From assembly GCA_902521645.1 (NCBI GenBank), contig CABYSN010000012.1, forward strand, positions 1-32,671: 32,671 bases of DNA. The letters run 5' to 3'. The DNA is from Planctomycetota bacterium (GTDB lineage Bacteria; Planctomycetota; Phycisphaerae; Phycisphaerales; SM1A02). A program made the translations under genes and the position numbers. The notes under the pieces were generated by a model that ran no database searches, was not told the DNA's origin, and saw nothing but the letters and a program-made list of their open reading frames with translations. Shown here in pieces: positions 17,001-23,916 of the stretch; within the stretch, counting starts at the first letter, position 1, and each line of letters starts with the position of its first letter.

Positions 17001-17065
17001 AACCGTCAAAGAATTCATCGGTGGACTTCACGCCCTTTCAAATCAATTCGATCCGGGTGACTTGA
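14018..17065 (+). CDS. Alpha-mannosidase, glycoside hydrolase family 38
   Basis: The GH38 catalytic domain is clear: zinc-binding GHAHIDTAWLWP (~245-256), the nucleophile Asp362 in YLPDTFGFP, the loop QPYGWGDGGGGPD, and the mid-domain NQFHDILPGSS. The ~235-residue N-terminal region and C-terminal beta-sandwich region are those of large bacterial and eukaryotic class II alpha-mannosidases (~1000 aa); this one has 1015 aa. It removes alpha-linked mannose from glycans or mannan. There is no signal peptide, so it probably acts in the cytoplasm on imported oligosaccharides. The gene starts 69 bp after the cstB-like gene, without a Shine-Dalgarno sequence. A -10-like TACACT lies only six bases before the ATG, so a leaderless transcript is possible. 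Confidence 0.93.
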   Translation: MLSDLEYAALGFETFHDDVLAPKIVERTVPLSVEVHQCSEHLSVTDAVRSSFSPIENGWRWGPVWSSAWFRLRGEVPLEMRHRALDLHFSCGTEALLWKDGVPYQGFDPYHHHARFDEGALSSEVDFLIEAACNRPLGASLFWWEHAEEHGRWREDEPGRLEEASLELRDDAMARFCSAWMFAVRLLKTTDARESLGHRLESGLRDIKRSILHSGGTVDVTMQMDRLQDVLSDGDKRRSQCTTIGHAHIDTAWLWPMSETRRKCLRTFATQLRNLERFDDFNFLCSQPQQYAWMEERSPELFSEITRWVERGRWEPFGAMWIEPDANIPSGESLIRQILHGTRYFADRFGKSAPQEALYLPDTFGFPASLPQICRLSGLDTFITNKIAWCETNRFPHVTFNWRGIDGTEVLTHFTPGHNYNSSIHPQDFVDAEHRLNESDRKGTGSWLQPYGWGDGGGGPDHEQILNSEFAEQAAGLPSIRKESATQFCRTLHAESEADGPRPVWDGELYLELHRGTYTTHARLKAANRNAERALREIEALDVLDDADRTGRNTAWLDRAWKTVLLNQFHDILPGSSIEKVYQEAHEELDHLHSDSITRISDGLRDLAPKFDVGSCERPVLIWNPSSTGRNAVVETDAGPRFVRDVPAMGFRVVDVAVDTEPDHPVVSTSRTLENGRLKVVIDDAGAISEMTVEGEPFPLEEPLNRLVLHADRPRRWQAWDLDRDYIDHREEQDTPADSITLVEDSRLRGVIESRRTLGKASSIVQRYVLEADATIVRIETRLDWHEDDTILRAEFTPRIRSRHATYGIQFGSLERPTHRNTSHEKAAFEVPGHLWMDLSQPGRGLAVLDDGSRLGRSCNDRTLGLSLVRSTDFPDPKADRGVHEFTYAVMPHQGDWRAADVDGSAESLGMPMRCTPACAGSKGGLRDGHALIPGLEFEKGIEIAAIKNAEDGGGRIIRLVEKRGASRRMQLDLSGHGSEITEVDLLERALRTTKPSKNSSVDFTPFQINSIRVT

Positions 17066-17164
17066 CCGGAATCTTCGGGGACGGACGAACCTTGCCGGTG
17101 TCGGTGGACGTAGCAAGGGAAGTGTCTTTCACTTTCGAGCGAACCCTTCCCGGAGCTGGTCATC

Positions 17165-17671
17165 ATGAAGAGAATTGCACGGAAAAAAACCGATTCGTTC
17201 TCCAGAAGCGATCCGGGAATCGAATGGAAGTCGATCCTGATCAGTGCTCATGTCGAATCGAACGACGGTCCGAACATGCACCTCCTGCGAGCCCGCATCA
17301 GGGACGGCGAAACGTACGAGGTCGAAGCGGAAGATGGCATCGATGACGAGCTTGCGGCTGCCTCCATATTCGTGATCGAAGAGGAGATCATTCTCAAGAC
17401 GTGTTGTCCGGACGCCATCGACAGCGACGCCACGGTCATGATGACCTTCGACCTCAGGAATGATTGCATGGTCAATGCCATGACGATCGAAACGGAAAGC
17501 GATCCGCCGATCGTGATCCGAAACCTCGACGACGACACCATCGTGGTGCTGGCGACCGGGGATGAACCCGTGCTCCTTCATCCAGGGCCATGGAATCTTC
17601 AGGCGACAGCGGTTCTTGATGGTCGTGAGAGAACGACGTTGATACGTCTGGATGACGATGTTCACGGGTGA
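17165..17671 (+). CDS. Hypothetical acidic protein
   Basis: A 168-aa ORF with GGAG about nine bases before the ATG. Apart from a basic first 10-12 residues (MKRIARKKTD), it is rich in Asp and Glu and looks beta-strand-rich (WKSILISAHVES, ILKTCCPDAID, TIVVLATGDEPVLLHPGPW), with no transmembrane segment or signal peptide. It lies 99 bp after the mannosidase gene and 61 bp before the amino-acid oxidase gene on the same strand. I recognise no family. A minus-strand ORF of similar length overlaps it (17129-17665), but the plus-strand reading has the ribosome site and matches the direction of its neighbours. Confidence 0.6.
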   Translation: MKRIARKKTDSFSRSDPGIEWKSILISAHVESNDGPNMHLLRARIRDGETYEVEAEDGIDDELAAASIFVIEEEIILKTCCPDAIDSDATVMMTFDLRNDCMVNAMTIETESDPPIVIRNLDDDTIVVLATGDEPVLLHPGPWNLQATAVLDGRERTTLIRLDDDVHG

Positions 17672-17732
17672 GATCCGCGACTACGGGCCAAATCAAAGGT
17701 GGTAGAGTTGACCGGTCCACATCGGAGCCGGA

Positions 17733-18887
17733 ATGCCCACTTCACACAGACATCAGATCGCGATACTGGGACTTGGCGGCATCGGTAGCGCCGCATTTCA
17801 TGAACTGAGTCGTCGTGGGATCGATGTGATCGGAATCGATCGAGAACGACCCCCGCACGAACTGGGCTCCTCCCACGGACAATCGCGAATCTTCAGGGTC
17901 GCCTACTTCGAACACCCCGATTACGTGCCGCTCGCGATCAGGGCGAGAGAACGTTGGGTCGAGATCGAGGCGAACGATTCGAGGAGGGTCTTCATACCGA
18001 CAGGTGGTGCCTGGGTGGGCAAGGAAGATGGGAGACACGTGGGAGACTCCCGGATGGCGGCGGATCTTCATGGCCTCCGATACGACATGCTCGATGGATC
18101 CGAAACCACGAAACGCTGGCCGGCACTTCGAGTTCCGGATGGGCAGGTCTGTTTTCACGAACCCGATGCCGGCGTGGTGTGCCCGGAACATGCCATCAGG
18201 CATTTTCTCGAGAACGGTGAAGAACACGGGGGAAGGGTTCTCTGCGGTCAGACGATCAAGTCGGTGAGGCCGGAGGATGATGGCGTGCGAATTCTCCTGG
18301 AGCGGGATGAGATCATCGCGGAGAAGGTGATCTGCGCGCTCGGACCCTGGACGGATGATCTGGTCCGCACGCCCGATGTCGAGCTGCAACCGACCAGACA
18401 GCTGCTGGGCTGGACACGACCTTCGAATCCGATGAGCCTGAGGGAAGGAAGACTTCCCGTATGGCTGTTCGCGGATGACGATGAGACCATCCAATACGGA
18501 TTTCCTCTCTGTGATCGATTGCCAGGGTCCTCGGGAGCGAAGGTGGCCCGTCACTACCAGCTCGAAGCGTGCGATCCAGACACGGTCGACAGGGTCATCG
18601 GTGAAGCCGACGAGGCGTTTCTGACGCGAGAGCTCGAGACCCGGATTCCTGCGGCGGCGGGACCCTTGATCGATGCCAGGGTCTGCATGTACACGATGTC
18701 CCGAGACGAACATTTCGTGATCGACCGACATCCTGATCACGATCGTGTGATCATGGCATGTGGTTTCAGCGGTCATGGCTTCAAGTTCGCTCCGGCCATC
18801 GGAGAGGGGCTTGCCGACATCGCGCTCGAAGGGAAGAGCCGTTTGTCGATGAATTTCCTGTCCTCTGCTCGATTCAAACACGAGTGA
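17733..18887 (+). CDS. Monomeric sarcosine oxidase / N-methyl-L-tryptophan oxidase family protein
   Basis: An FAD-dependent amine oxidase of 384 aa. Visible are the dinucleotide-binding motif LGLGGIGSAA (~12-21), the family signature GSSHGQSRIFRVAYFEHPDYVPL, and Cys318 in CMYTMSRDEHF, the cysteine that binds FAD covalently in monomeric sarcosine oxidase. The C-terminal GFSGHGFKFAPAIGE is also diagnostic. The enzyme oxidatively demethylates secondary amino acids such as sarcosine, giving glycine, formaldehyde and hydrogen peroxide; N-methyltryptophan or pipecolate relatives cannot be excluded. It is probably cytoplasmic. In a marine bacterium it could belong to glycine-betaine breakdown, but no partner enzymes are nearby. 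An ATG at 17733 with CGGAG upstream is the start. Confidence 0.88.
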   Translation: MPTSHRHQIAILGLGGIGSAAFHELSRRGIDVIGIDRERPPHELGSSHGQSRIFRVAYFEHPDYVPLAIRARERWVEIEANDSRRVFIPTGGAWVGKEDGRHVGDSRMAADLHGLRYDMLDGSETTKRWPALRVPDGQVCFHEPDAGVVCPEHAIRHFLENGEEHGGRVLCGQTIKSVRPEDDGVRILLERDEIIAEKVICALGPWTDDLVRTPDVELQPTRQLLGWTRPSNPMSLREGRLPVWLFADDDETIQYGFPLCDRLPGSSGAKVARHYQLEACDPDTVDRVIGEADEAFLTRELETRIPAAAGPLIDARVCMYTMSRDEHFVIDRHPDHDRVIMACGFSGHGFKFAPAIGEGLADIALEGKSRLSMNFLSSARFKHE

Positions 18888-18950
18888 CGACGGAAACGGG
18901 CATAATCTGAACAAGGCCCGCAACGGGTGAATGAAAGGAACCGGACATCA

Positions 18951-19400
18951 ATGATTCTTAGAACGAGCTTCAGCAGGTTGGCCATGATCCTGATCATTGG
19001 CTCACTCGCGGCCTGCGCCCAGCTTCCAAAGGGCGTGTCACCGGACGCGGCACTCATCGGCCTCGCCGACTCGGGAAGACTGGTCCGCCTGCACCCGGGC
19101 CAGCAACTGGTCATTCAACTCGAAGCGAACATCACCACCGGCTACCAATGGGAGATCGACAAGACCATCGATCGATCGGTGTTGCTGGGTGATGGCAGCA
19201 GATTCAGCAAGACTCAGGCACAGCGAAACCAGGATGACCAGGTCAGCGAACAGTACCTGCGATTCGTCGCACAGCAACCGGGAAGAACCCGATTGCAACT
19301 CGTGTACGTGCAACCGAAGGTCGGAACACTCGGCGATTCGCCGAGATACAACGTCGATGTCATCGTCGCGCCCAGACCGGATGAGACGAAATCAGACTGA
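18951..19400 (+). CDS. Chagasin-like cysteine protease inhibitor lipoprotein (MEROPS I42)
   Basis: The 149-aa product begins with a lipoprotein signal (LAMILIIGSLAAC, lipidated Cys22). The mature part carries the chagasin BC-loop motif as NITTGYQWEID (~60-70) and a late QQPGRTRLQLVYVQP strand typical of I42 inhibitors. Chagasins block papain-family cysteine proteases by inserting loops into the active site; bacterial members are exported and may protect the envelope from foreign proteases. The ATG at 18951 is preferred to the in-frame GTG at 18927 because it gives a normal lipoprotein signal. A -10-like CATAAT lies at 18901-18906 without a good -35. It is followed after 14 bp by the MFS exporter gene. 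Confidence 0.78.
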   Translation: MILRTSFSRLAMILIIGSLAACAQLPKGVSPDAALIGLADSGRLVRLHPGQQLVIQLEANITTGYQWEIDKTIDRSVLLGDGSRFSKTQAQRNQDDQVSEQYLRFVAQQPGRTRLQLVYVQPKVGTLGDSPRYNVDVIVAPRPDETKSD

Positions 19401-19414
19401 GAAGCGATCGCCTC

Positions 19415-20986
19415 GTGACAGAGAAAAGAACAGAAGAAGACCGCCTTCAAGACAGGCCTGATCCGAAACGGTGGATGATCCTGCTGGTGATGACAGGATC
19501 ACTGGCGATGGTCATGCTCGACACGACGATCGTGGCGGTCTCGCTACCGTCGATCCAGACATCTCTTCCAGGTGTCAGCCAGAACATGCTCGAATGGGTG
19601 ATCGTCGCCTACATGGTGGTGCTTGCATCGTTCATGGCGCTGGGGGGTCACCTTGGCGACCTTTTCGGGAAACCGAGGATGTTCTTCATCGGAGTCGTGG
19701 GGTTCGGCATTTCCTCCTGTCTGTGCGGATTGGCCTGGGACGGAACGTCATTGATCCTCTTCAGAGTGATCCAGGGTCTTTTCGCGGTCATCATGCAACC
19801 AGCTTCGAGTGCGATCGTCATCGGATCGTTCGCACCCCAGGATCGAGGGAAGGCGATGGCGGTCTATGCCGGTATCCCCCTTCTCTTTCTCACTGCAGGT
19901 CCGGTCCTTGGAGGAGTCATCACGGAGTACGGATCCTGGCGGTATTGCTTCCTGATCAACGTGCCGATCGCGATGATCGTTGGAATGGCGGTTCTGATAC
20001 TCAAGCCGAGAAATCCGGGAAGCCGGGGGAACGCATTCGATTGGTGGGGCGCGGCCCTGCTTGGCTCGGGGCTCCCGTGTCTCATCATTCCCATCCAGCA
20101 GGCAAGCGTCTGGGGTTGGGAGAATCCGTGGACGCTGGGATTGATCGTTCTGGGAGCGCTCGTACTGACGGCCTTCGTGTGGCGTGAGCTCAAGGTCGAG
20201 GATCCGATCGTGTCCCTCAGATTGTTCGCGGATCGATCTTTTCTCGGTGATTCGATACTTCTCTTCATCACTCAGGCCAGTGTCACGGGAATCACGATAT
20301 TCATCGCGATCCATCTGCAGGTGGTGATGGGTTTCAGTCCCGACCAGGCCGGAGTGGCCATGCTTCCGGTTCTGGTACCTGCGGCGATCATGATTCATTT
20401 CGCCGGCAGGTGGTACGACCGGTCCGGAGGGCGAGCACCGGTCGCCGTCGGAGGAATCGTGGTGACCATCGGACTGGCCGTCCTGGCGATCGGCACCCAG
20501 ATGCAGACCTACTTCATCATGGCGATTGGGATGGGACTGGTCGGCTTGGGCATACCATTCGTGCAGCTCCCGGCGAACACGGACGGGATGGGGCGAGTGG
20601 GCGATCGCAAGCGAGGCATGGCGAGCGGTGTTCTGCAGACCTGTCGACAATTCGGAGCCGCGATCGGCATCGCAGCGATGGGTGCGGTGATTGCAGGCGT
20701 TCAAAACGGATTGATTCGAGATGCGGACGAAGGGTCCGGTCTGCAGGGTGAGAAGGAACAGGCGATCGTGCTTGATGCGGCAAGAGGAGAACTTCCGAAA
20801 CTGGAATCCTTGCGTGCGTCCGATCCGGAACTGGCTGGTGTGATCGCGGACATCGTCTCGGAAGGCATCGTCGCCGGCCTCTGGGTGTCGACGGTGATCG
20901 GCTCGTCGATAATCATCGTTGCCTTTCTGTTTCTCGAGAACCAGCCGATCTCGAGAAGGATGTCGGGTTCCGAAGCCGCTGATTGA
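19415..20986 (+). CDS. DHA2-family MFS multidrug efflux transporter (EmrB/QacA type)
   Basis: A 523-aa inner-membrane protein with about 14 transmembrane segments. The first helix MVMLDTTIVAVSLPSI is motif D1, GGHLGDLFGKPRMF is MFS motif A, and AVYAGIPLLFLTAGPVLGGVI is the antiporter motif C. Such transporters export drugs or metabolites in exchange for protons. Many EmrB proteins work with an EmrA membrane-fusion protein and TolC; neither is seen here. The start is a GTG at 19415, 14 bp after the inhibitor lipoprotein gene, so the two are probably co-transcribed. Confidence 0.9.
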   Translation: MTEKRTEEDRLQDRPDPKRWMILLVMTGSLAMVMLDTTIVAVSLPSIQTSLPGVSQNMLEWVIVAYMVVLASFMALGGHLGDLFGKPRMFFIGVVGFGISSCLCGLAWDGTSLILFRVIQGLFAVIMQPASSAIVIGSFAPQDRGKAMAVYAGIPLLFLTAGPVLGGVITEYGSWRYCFLINVPIAMIVGMAVLILKPRNPGSRGNAFDWWGAALLGSGLPCLIIPIQQASVWGWENPWTLGLIVLGALVLTAFVWRELKVEDPIVSLRLFADRSFLGDSILLFITQASVTGITIFIAIHLQVVMGFSPDQAGVAMLPVLVPAAIMIHFAGRWYDRSGGRAPVAVGGIVVTIGLAVLAIGTQMQTYFIMAIGMGLVGLGIPFVQLPANTDGMGRVGDRKRGMASGVLQTCRQFGAAIGIAAMGAVIAGVQNGLIRDADEGSGLQGEKEQAIVLDAARGELPKLESLRASDPELAGVIADIVSEGIVAGLWVSTVIGSSIIIVAFLFLENQPISRRMSGSEAAD

Positions 20987-21041
20987 GCTGTATGCTCTGA
21001 AGAACGCAGCCTCTGGAAGCCGATCCCTTCGGGAACGAATG

Positions 21042-21665
21042 ATGCCGATCTTTGAGAAAAACGGAAGACAGGTCGCCTTCATACATGTCCCCAAAGCGGC
21101 TGGAACAAGCATCGAGATGATGTTCAAGAACGCGGGGTGGTCGATGACTTTCTACTCGACCACAGCCGGTGGGTACGAGGTGTCGTCCCAGCACATGAGA
21201 TACTCCGAACTGAAAGAGAAGATTCCGAATCTGGATGACATACCCTCGTTCGCCATCGTCAGAGAGCCGCTTCAGAGGCTGATCAGCGAATGGGCCTATC
21301 AGACCAATCAGATGTTTTCATCGGATCTCGAATTCAATGATTTCGTCAGACATCTCGATTGCTCACTGAAACAGACCAAGATCTACTGGGACAATCACTG
21401 GAGACCCCAGGTCGACTTCCTGGATGGCCCCATCGACAAAGTAATCAAGCTGGAGAACATGACGGAGTCACTCCTCCCGTTTCTTGGTGAAAAGAACATC
21501 ATTCTCGATCCGGTGGTGCCTCACATCAACAAGAAGAAGAGGGTCGGAAAATATGACAGAGGCGCTCTGGCGATCAGTTCGGAAAGCATTGAAAGAATTC
21601 TCAGAGTGTACGAGCGTGATTACACGGAACTCGGATACCCACCTGTGATTCAAGGCAAGGAATGA
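21042..21665 (+). CDS. Sulfotransferase family protein
   Basis: The start FIHVPKAAGTSIE (from ~residue 12) is the 5'-phosphosulfate-binding loop of PAPS-dependent sulfotransferases, and FAIVREPLQRLISEW is the 3'-phosphate-binding region (R.P..R..S). The product of about 207 aa is a compact carbohydrate-type sulfotransferase without a membrane anchor. It would move sulfate from PAPS to a sugar, probably of the surface polysaccharide made by the surrounding genes. Two ATG codons occur in a row (21039, 21042); GGGA at 21031 fits the second better. The stop codon overlaps the start of the flippase gene as ATGA, which indicates coupled translation. Confidence 0.85.
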   Translation: MPIFEKNGRQVAFIHVPKAAGTSIEMMFKNAGWSMTFYSTTAGGYEVSSQHMRYSELKEKIPNLDDIPSFAIVREPLQRLISEWAYQTNQMFSSDLEFNDFVRHLDCSLKQTKIYWDNHWRPQVDFLDGPIDKVIKLENMTESLLPFLGEKNIILDPVVPHINKKKRVGKYDRGALAISSESIERILRVYERDYTELGYPPVIQGKE

Positions 21666-23134
21666 CCAGGGACAACCCTTCCAAAAAGAAGAGCAAATCA
21701 AGCAAGAGGGCGCTGATGCTGATCGGTGGCTCCGAAGCCATCGGTCAGGCTGCCGGGATCATCCGGCGACTCATCATCTTGAGAACGATCGGTCTGGAGA
21801 ATTACGGCATTGCCATTCCGATGCTTCTGGTGCTGGGTCTCCTGAACAGGCTTCTCGAGATCAATCCGGGAACGACGTTGGTCCAGGATCGCATGGGTGG
21901 GACCCGCCGATTTCGTGACGCCTTGCAGTTCGTGCAGGTGCTGAGGGGAGGCGTCTACTTTCTGATCGTGATTCTTCTGGCTGTGCCACTGGCGGTGTTC
22001 AACGATCTCGACGAACGTGAATACGTGATGGGTTTCATGTTCGTGGGACTGATTCCACTGACTCGTGGGTTGTGCCACATAGACGTTCATCGACAACTAC
22101 GACGCCGGAAGTTCGAGGCCACTGCCCTCTCCACGACGGTGAACCCGGTCATCTCGACGATCATGGTCTCGATTCTCTGTCTTTTCATGAGCAGCTTCTG
22201 GGTGCCGCTGATCGGTCGATTCATCGATTCCATCAACGCGGTGATCATGTCCTTCGTGGTTTCAAAGCGGCGCTACCGCATGCGGTACGACCATGAAAGC
22301 ACGATCAGGATCATCAAGTTCACCCTCCCGCTCATCATCGGAGGCCTGGTGGTGTTTCTTGCGCAGCACGGTGGCGAACAGTTGGTGAGTGCCTCGCAGT
22401 TTCTTTTCGGCTATTCAATCTCGAAGGTGGAAGTCGGGACACTTGCCGCGGGCGTGATGCTCGCGATGATGCCGGGAAGGATCGGTTCGAAGCTGATCAC
22501 CCAGGTGTTCTCGCCGAAGATCGCCGAAATCAAGCGACGTGGAAGGAATCTGGCCGGACTCTTCGAACAGATTCAAGGATTTGCCTTCACTCTCGGCGCT
22601 GCAACGGTGATCCTCCTGCAAGGTGGTTCGGTGATCATTCCCATCCTGCTGACTGAACGATTCGAAGCAGTCGGTCCGTTCCTGGTGGCGTTGAGCCTGT
22701 TCGGCGCGTTGCGCATCAGCGGGGCATCGACGAGGGCCTTCGCGCTTGGGATGGGCCAGAGCAAGATCATCATGTACGCGAACATCTGGACCCTGGCAGG
22801 GCTGGTCGGTTCCGTATGGGTGGTCTATGCGCAGAGGAGTCTTCTCGAAATCGCATACTGCATGGCATTCGGAGAAATACTCGCAACGCTCGTCCGATGC
22901 ATCCTGTTGAAGAGAATCATCCCGGATCTCAGCTCGGCGACGCTGTTCTTCAAACCCGCTTTCGTTCTTGCATGTGCATTCGGAGTGGGTCTGGTCCAAC
23001 GTGCGTTGATCCATGATCTCTCGATGCCCCTTTCGATCCTGGTCATCATCGCATCGATCGCCGTCGGGGCGGGCCTGCTGAGTCTCGTCTGGTCGTCGAA
23101 CCGTCGCATGATCGCACGAAAGATGTTCGGCTGA
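21662..23134 (+). CDS. Oligosaccharide flippase (Wzx-type)
   Basis: A 490-aa polytopic membrane protein with about 12-14 hydrophobic segments and the pattern of the polysaccharide-export flippases of the MOP superfamily (ALMLIGGSEAIGQAAGIIRRL; LENYGIAIPMLLVLGLLN). It probably moves lipid-linked repeat units across the inner membrane. Translation is coupled to the sulfotransferase gene by an ATGA overlap, suggesting that sulfation and flipping belong to the same product. Its stop lies only two bases from the stop of the convergent acyltransferase gene. A second flippase is encoded at 25441-26883. Confidence 0.85.
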   Translation: MTRDNPSKKKSKSSKRALMLIGGSEAIGQAAGIIRRLIILRTIGLENYGIAIPMLLVLGLLNRLLEINPGTTLVQDRMGGTRRFRDALQFVQVLRGGVYFLIVILLAVPLAVFNDLDEREYVMGFMFVGLIPLTRGLCHIDVHRQLRRRKFEATALSTTVNPVISTIMVSILCLFMSSFWVPLIGRFIDSINAVIMSFVVSKRRYRMRYDHESTIRIIKFTLPLIIGGLVVFLAQHGGEQLVSASQFLFGYSISKVEVGTLAAGVMLAMMPGRIGSKLITQVFSPKIAEIKRRGRNLAGLFEQIQGFAFTLGAATVILLQGGSVIIPILLTERFEAVGPFLVALSLFGALRISGASTRAFALGMGQSKIIMYANIWTLAGLVGSVWVVYAQRSLLEIAYCMAFGEILATLVRCILLKRIIPDLSSATLFFKPAFVLACAFGVGLVQRALIHDLSMPLSILVIIASIAVGAGLLSLVWSSNRRMIARKMFG

Positions 23135-23136
23135 GG

Positions 23137-23853
23137 TCAGGAGTCGTCGGAGACGTTCACCCATTCGTGTGCGTCATGATCGAATCGTTTGATCACGCGC
23201 GCGGGATTGCCGGCCGCGACCGAGAACGAGGGGACACTCCTGGTAACCACGCTCCCTGCTCCGATGATGGAGTTCGATCCGATGGAGACGCCCTTCAGAA
23301 TGGTTACTTTTTCACCGATCCAGACGTTGTCGCTGATTCGTGTTTCTCGTGCGATCAGAAACTCACTCTCGATGGCGGGGGTCTCTGCATCCTGCCACAT
23401 GTGATCATGGTCGGTGATGTAGCAGTTCGCCGCTATGAGAACCTTCCGTCCGATGGCGACCGATGAGACGGCCGAGATGTGTATCGATGGATGGATGATG
23501 CAGCCATCGCCAATGGTGATCACGGCGCGACCCTTTTCCGGGTTGATTGCGGTGATCCGAGCGAATCGCCAGATGCAGACGCTCTTGCCGACATGAATCG
23601 ATCGCTTTCCCTTGATCCAGTTCGGAATCGAGATTCTGGTACCCGACCCGATGGACCCGAACGTCATCCTGTCGTACATGCTCAGAAAAAGGTTGAAGAT
23701 CCGCTTGAGCGCCCGTGCAGCGATGGACTGCGGGAACTTCTTCATGCGAATCATCTCACCGTCCGGATTCCATTCGGACCGATCGAATCCCGTGCCTTCG
23801 AGATCGGGAGAGTGATCCCCCTTGATCGGATGTCGATGATCTGAAGCACACAT
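23137..23853 (-). CDS. Left-handed beta-helix acyltransferase (hexapeptide repeat)
   Basis: Residues ~85-225 contain imperfect hexapeptide repeats ([LIV]GxxxX) such as [27 protein letters not shown] and [43 protein letters not shown], ending in the usual acetyltransferase signature. The catalytic His may be in DHDHMW. Enzymes of this WcaF/maltose-acetyltransferase kind O- or N-acetylate sugars of exopolysaccharides using acetyl-CoA. AGGG lies seven bases before the ATG at 23851-23853, so the full 238-aa form is accepted, although a later ATG (23754) would remove an unconserved 33-residue start. It is the last gene of the minus-strand polysaccharide operon, 63 bp after the asparagine-synthase-like gene. 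Confidence 0.88.
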   Translation of the reverse strand: MCASDHRHPIKGDHSPDLEGTGFDRSEWNPDGEMIRMKKFPQSIAARALKRIFNLFLSMYDRMTFGSIGSGTRISIPNWIKGKRSIHVGKSVCIWRFARITAINPEKGRAVITIGDGCIIHPSIHISAVSSVAIGRKVLIAANCYITDHDHMWQDAETPAIESEFLIARETRISDNVWIGEKVTILKGVSIGSNSIIGAGSVVTRSVPSFSVAAGNPARVIKRFDHDAHEWVNVSDDS

Positions 23854-23916
23854 GAGAAGACCCTAGAAGTGGATGCCCTGAACGAGAGTCTCAAGAGGAT
23901 TGAGGAACTCCGCCGA

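Noticed and set aside
17120-17134. Small hairpin AAGTG-TCTTT-CACTT after the mannosidase gene
   Set aside because: Only five base pairs and no T-run; too weak to call a terminator.
17742-18923. Minus-strand ORF of 393 aa opposite the sarcosine-oxidase-like gene
   Set aside because: The plus-strand gene has diagnostic FAD motifs; the antisense product has none and no ribosome site.
19748-21127. Minus-strand ORF of 459 aa opposite the MFS transporter gene
   Set aside because: Arg/His/Asp-rich antisense translation of a transmembrane protein, with no motif; long antisense ORFs are frequent in this window.
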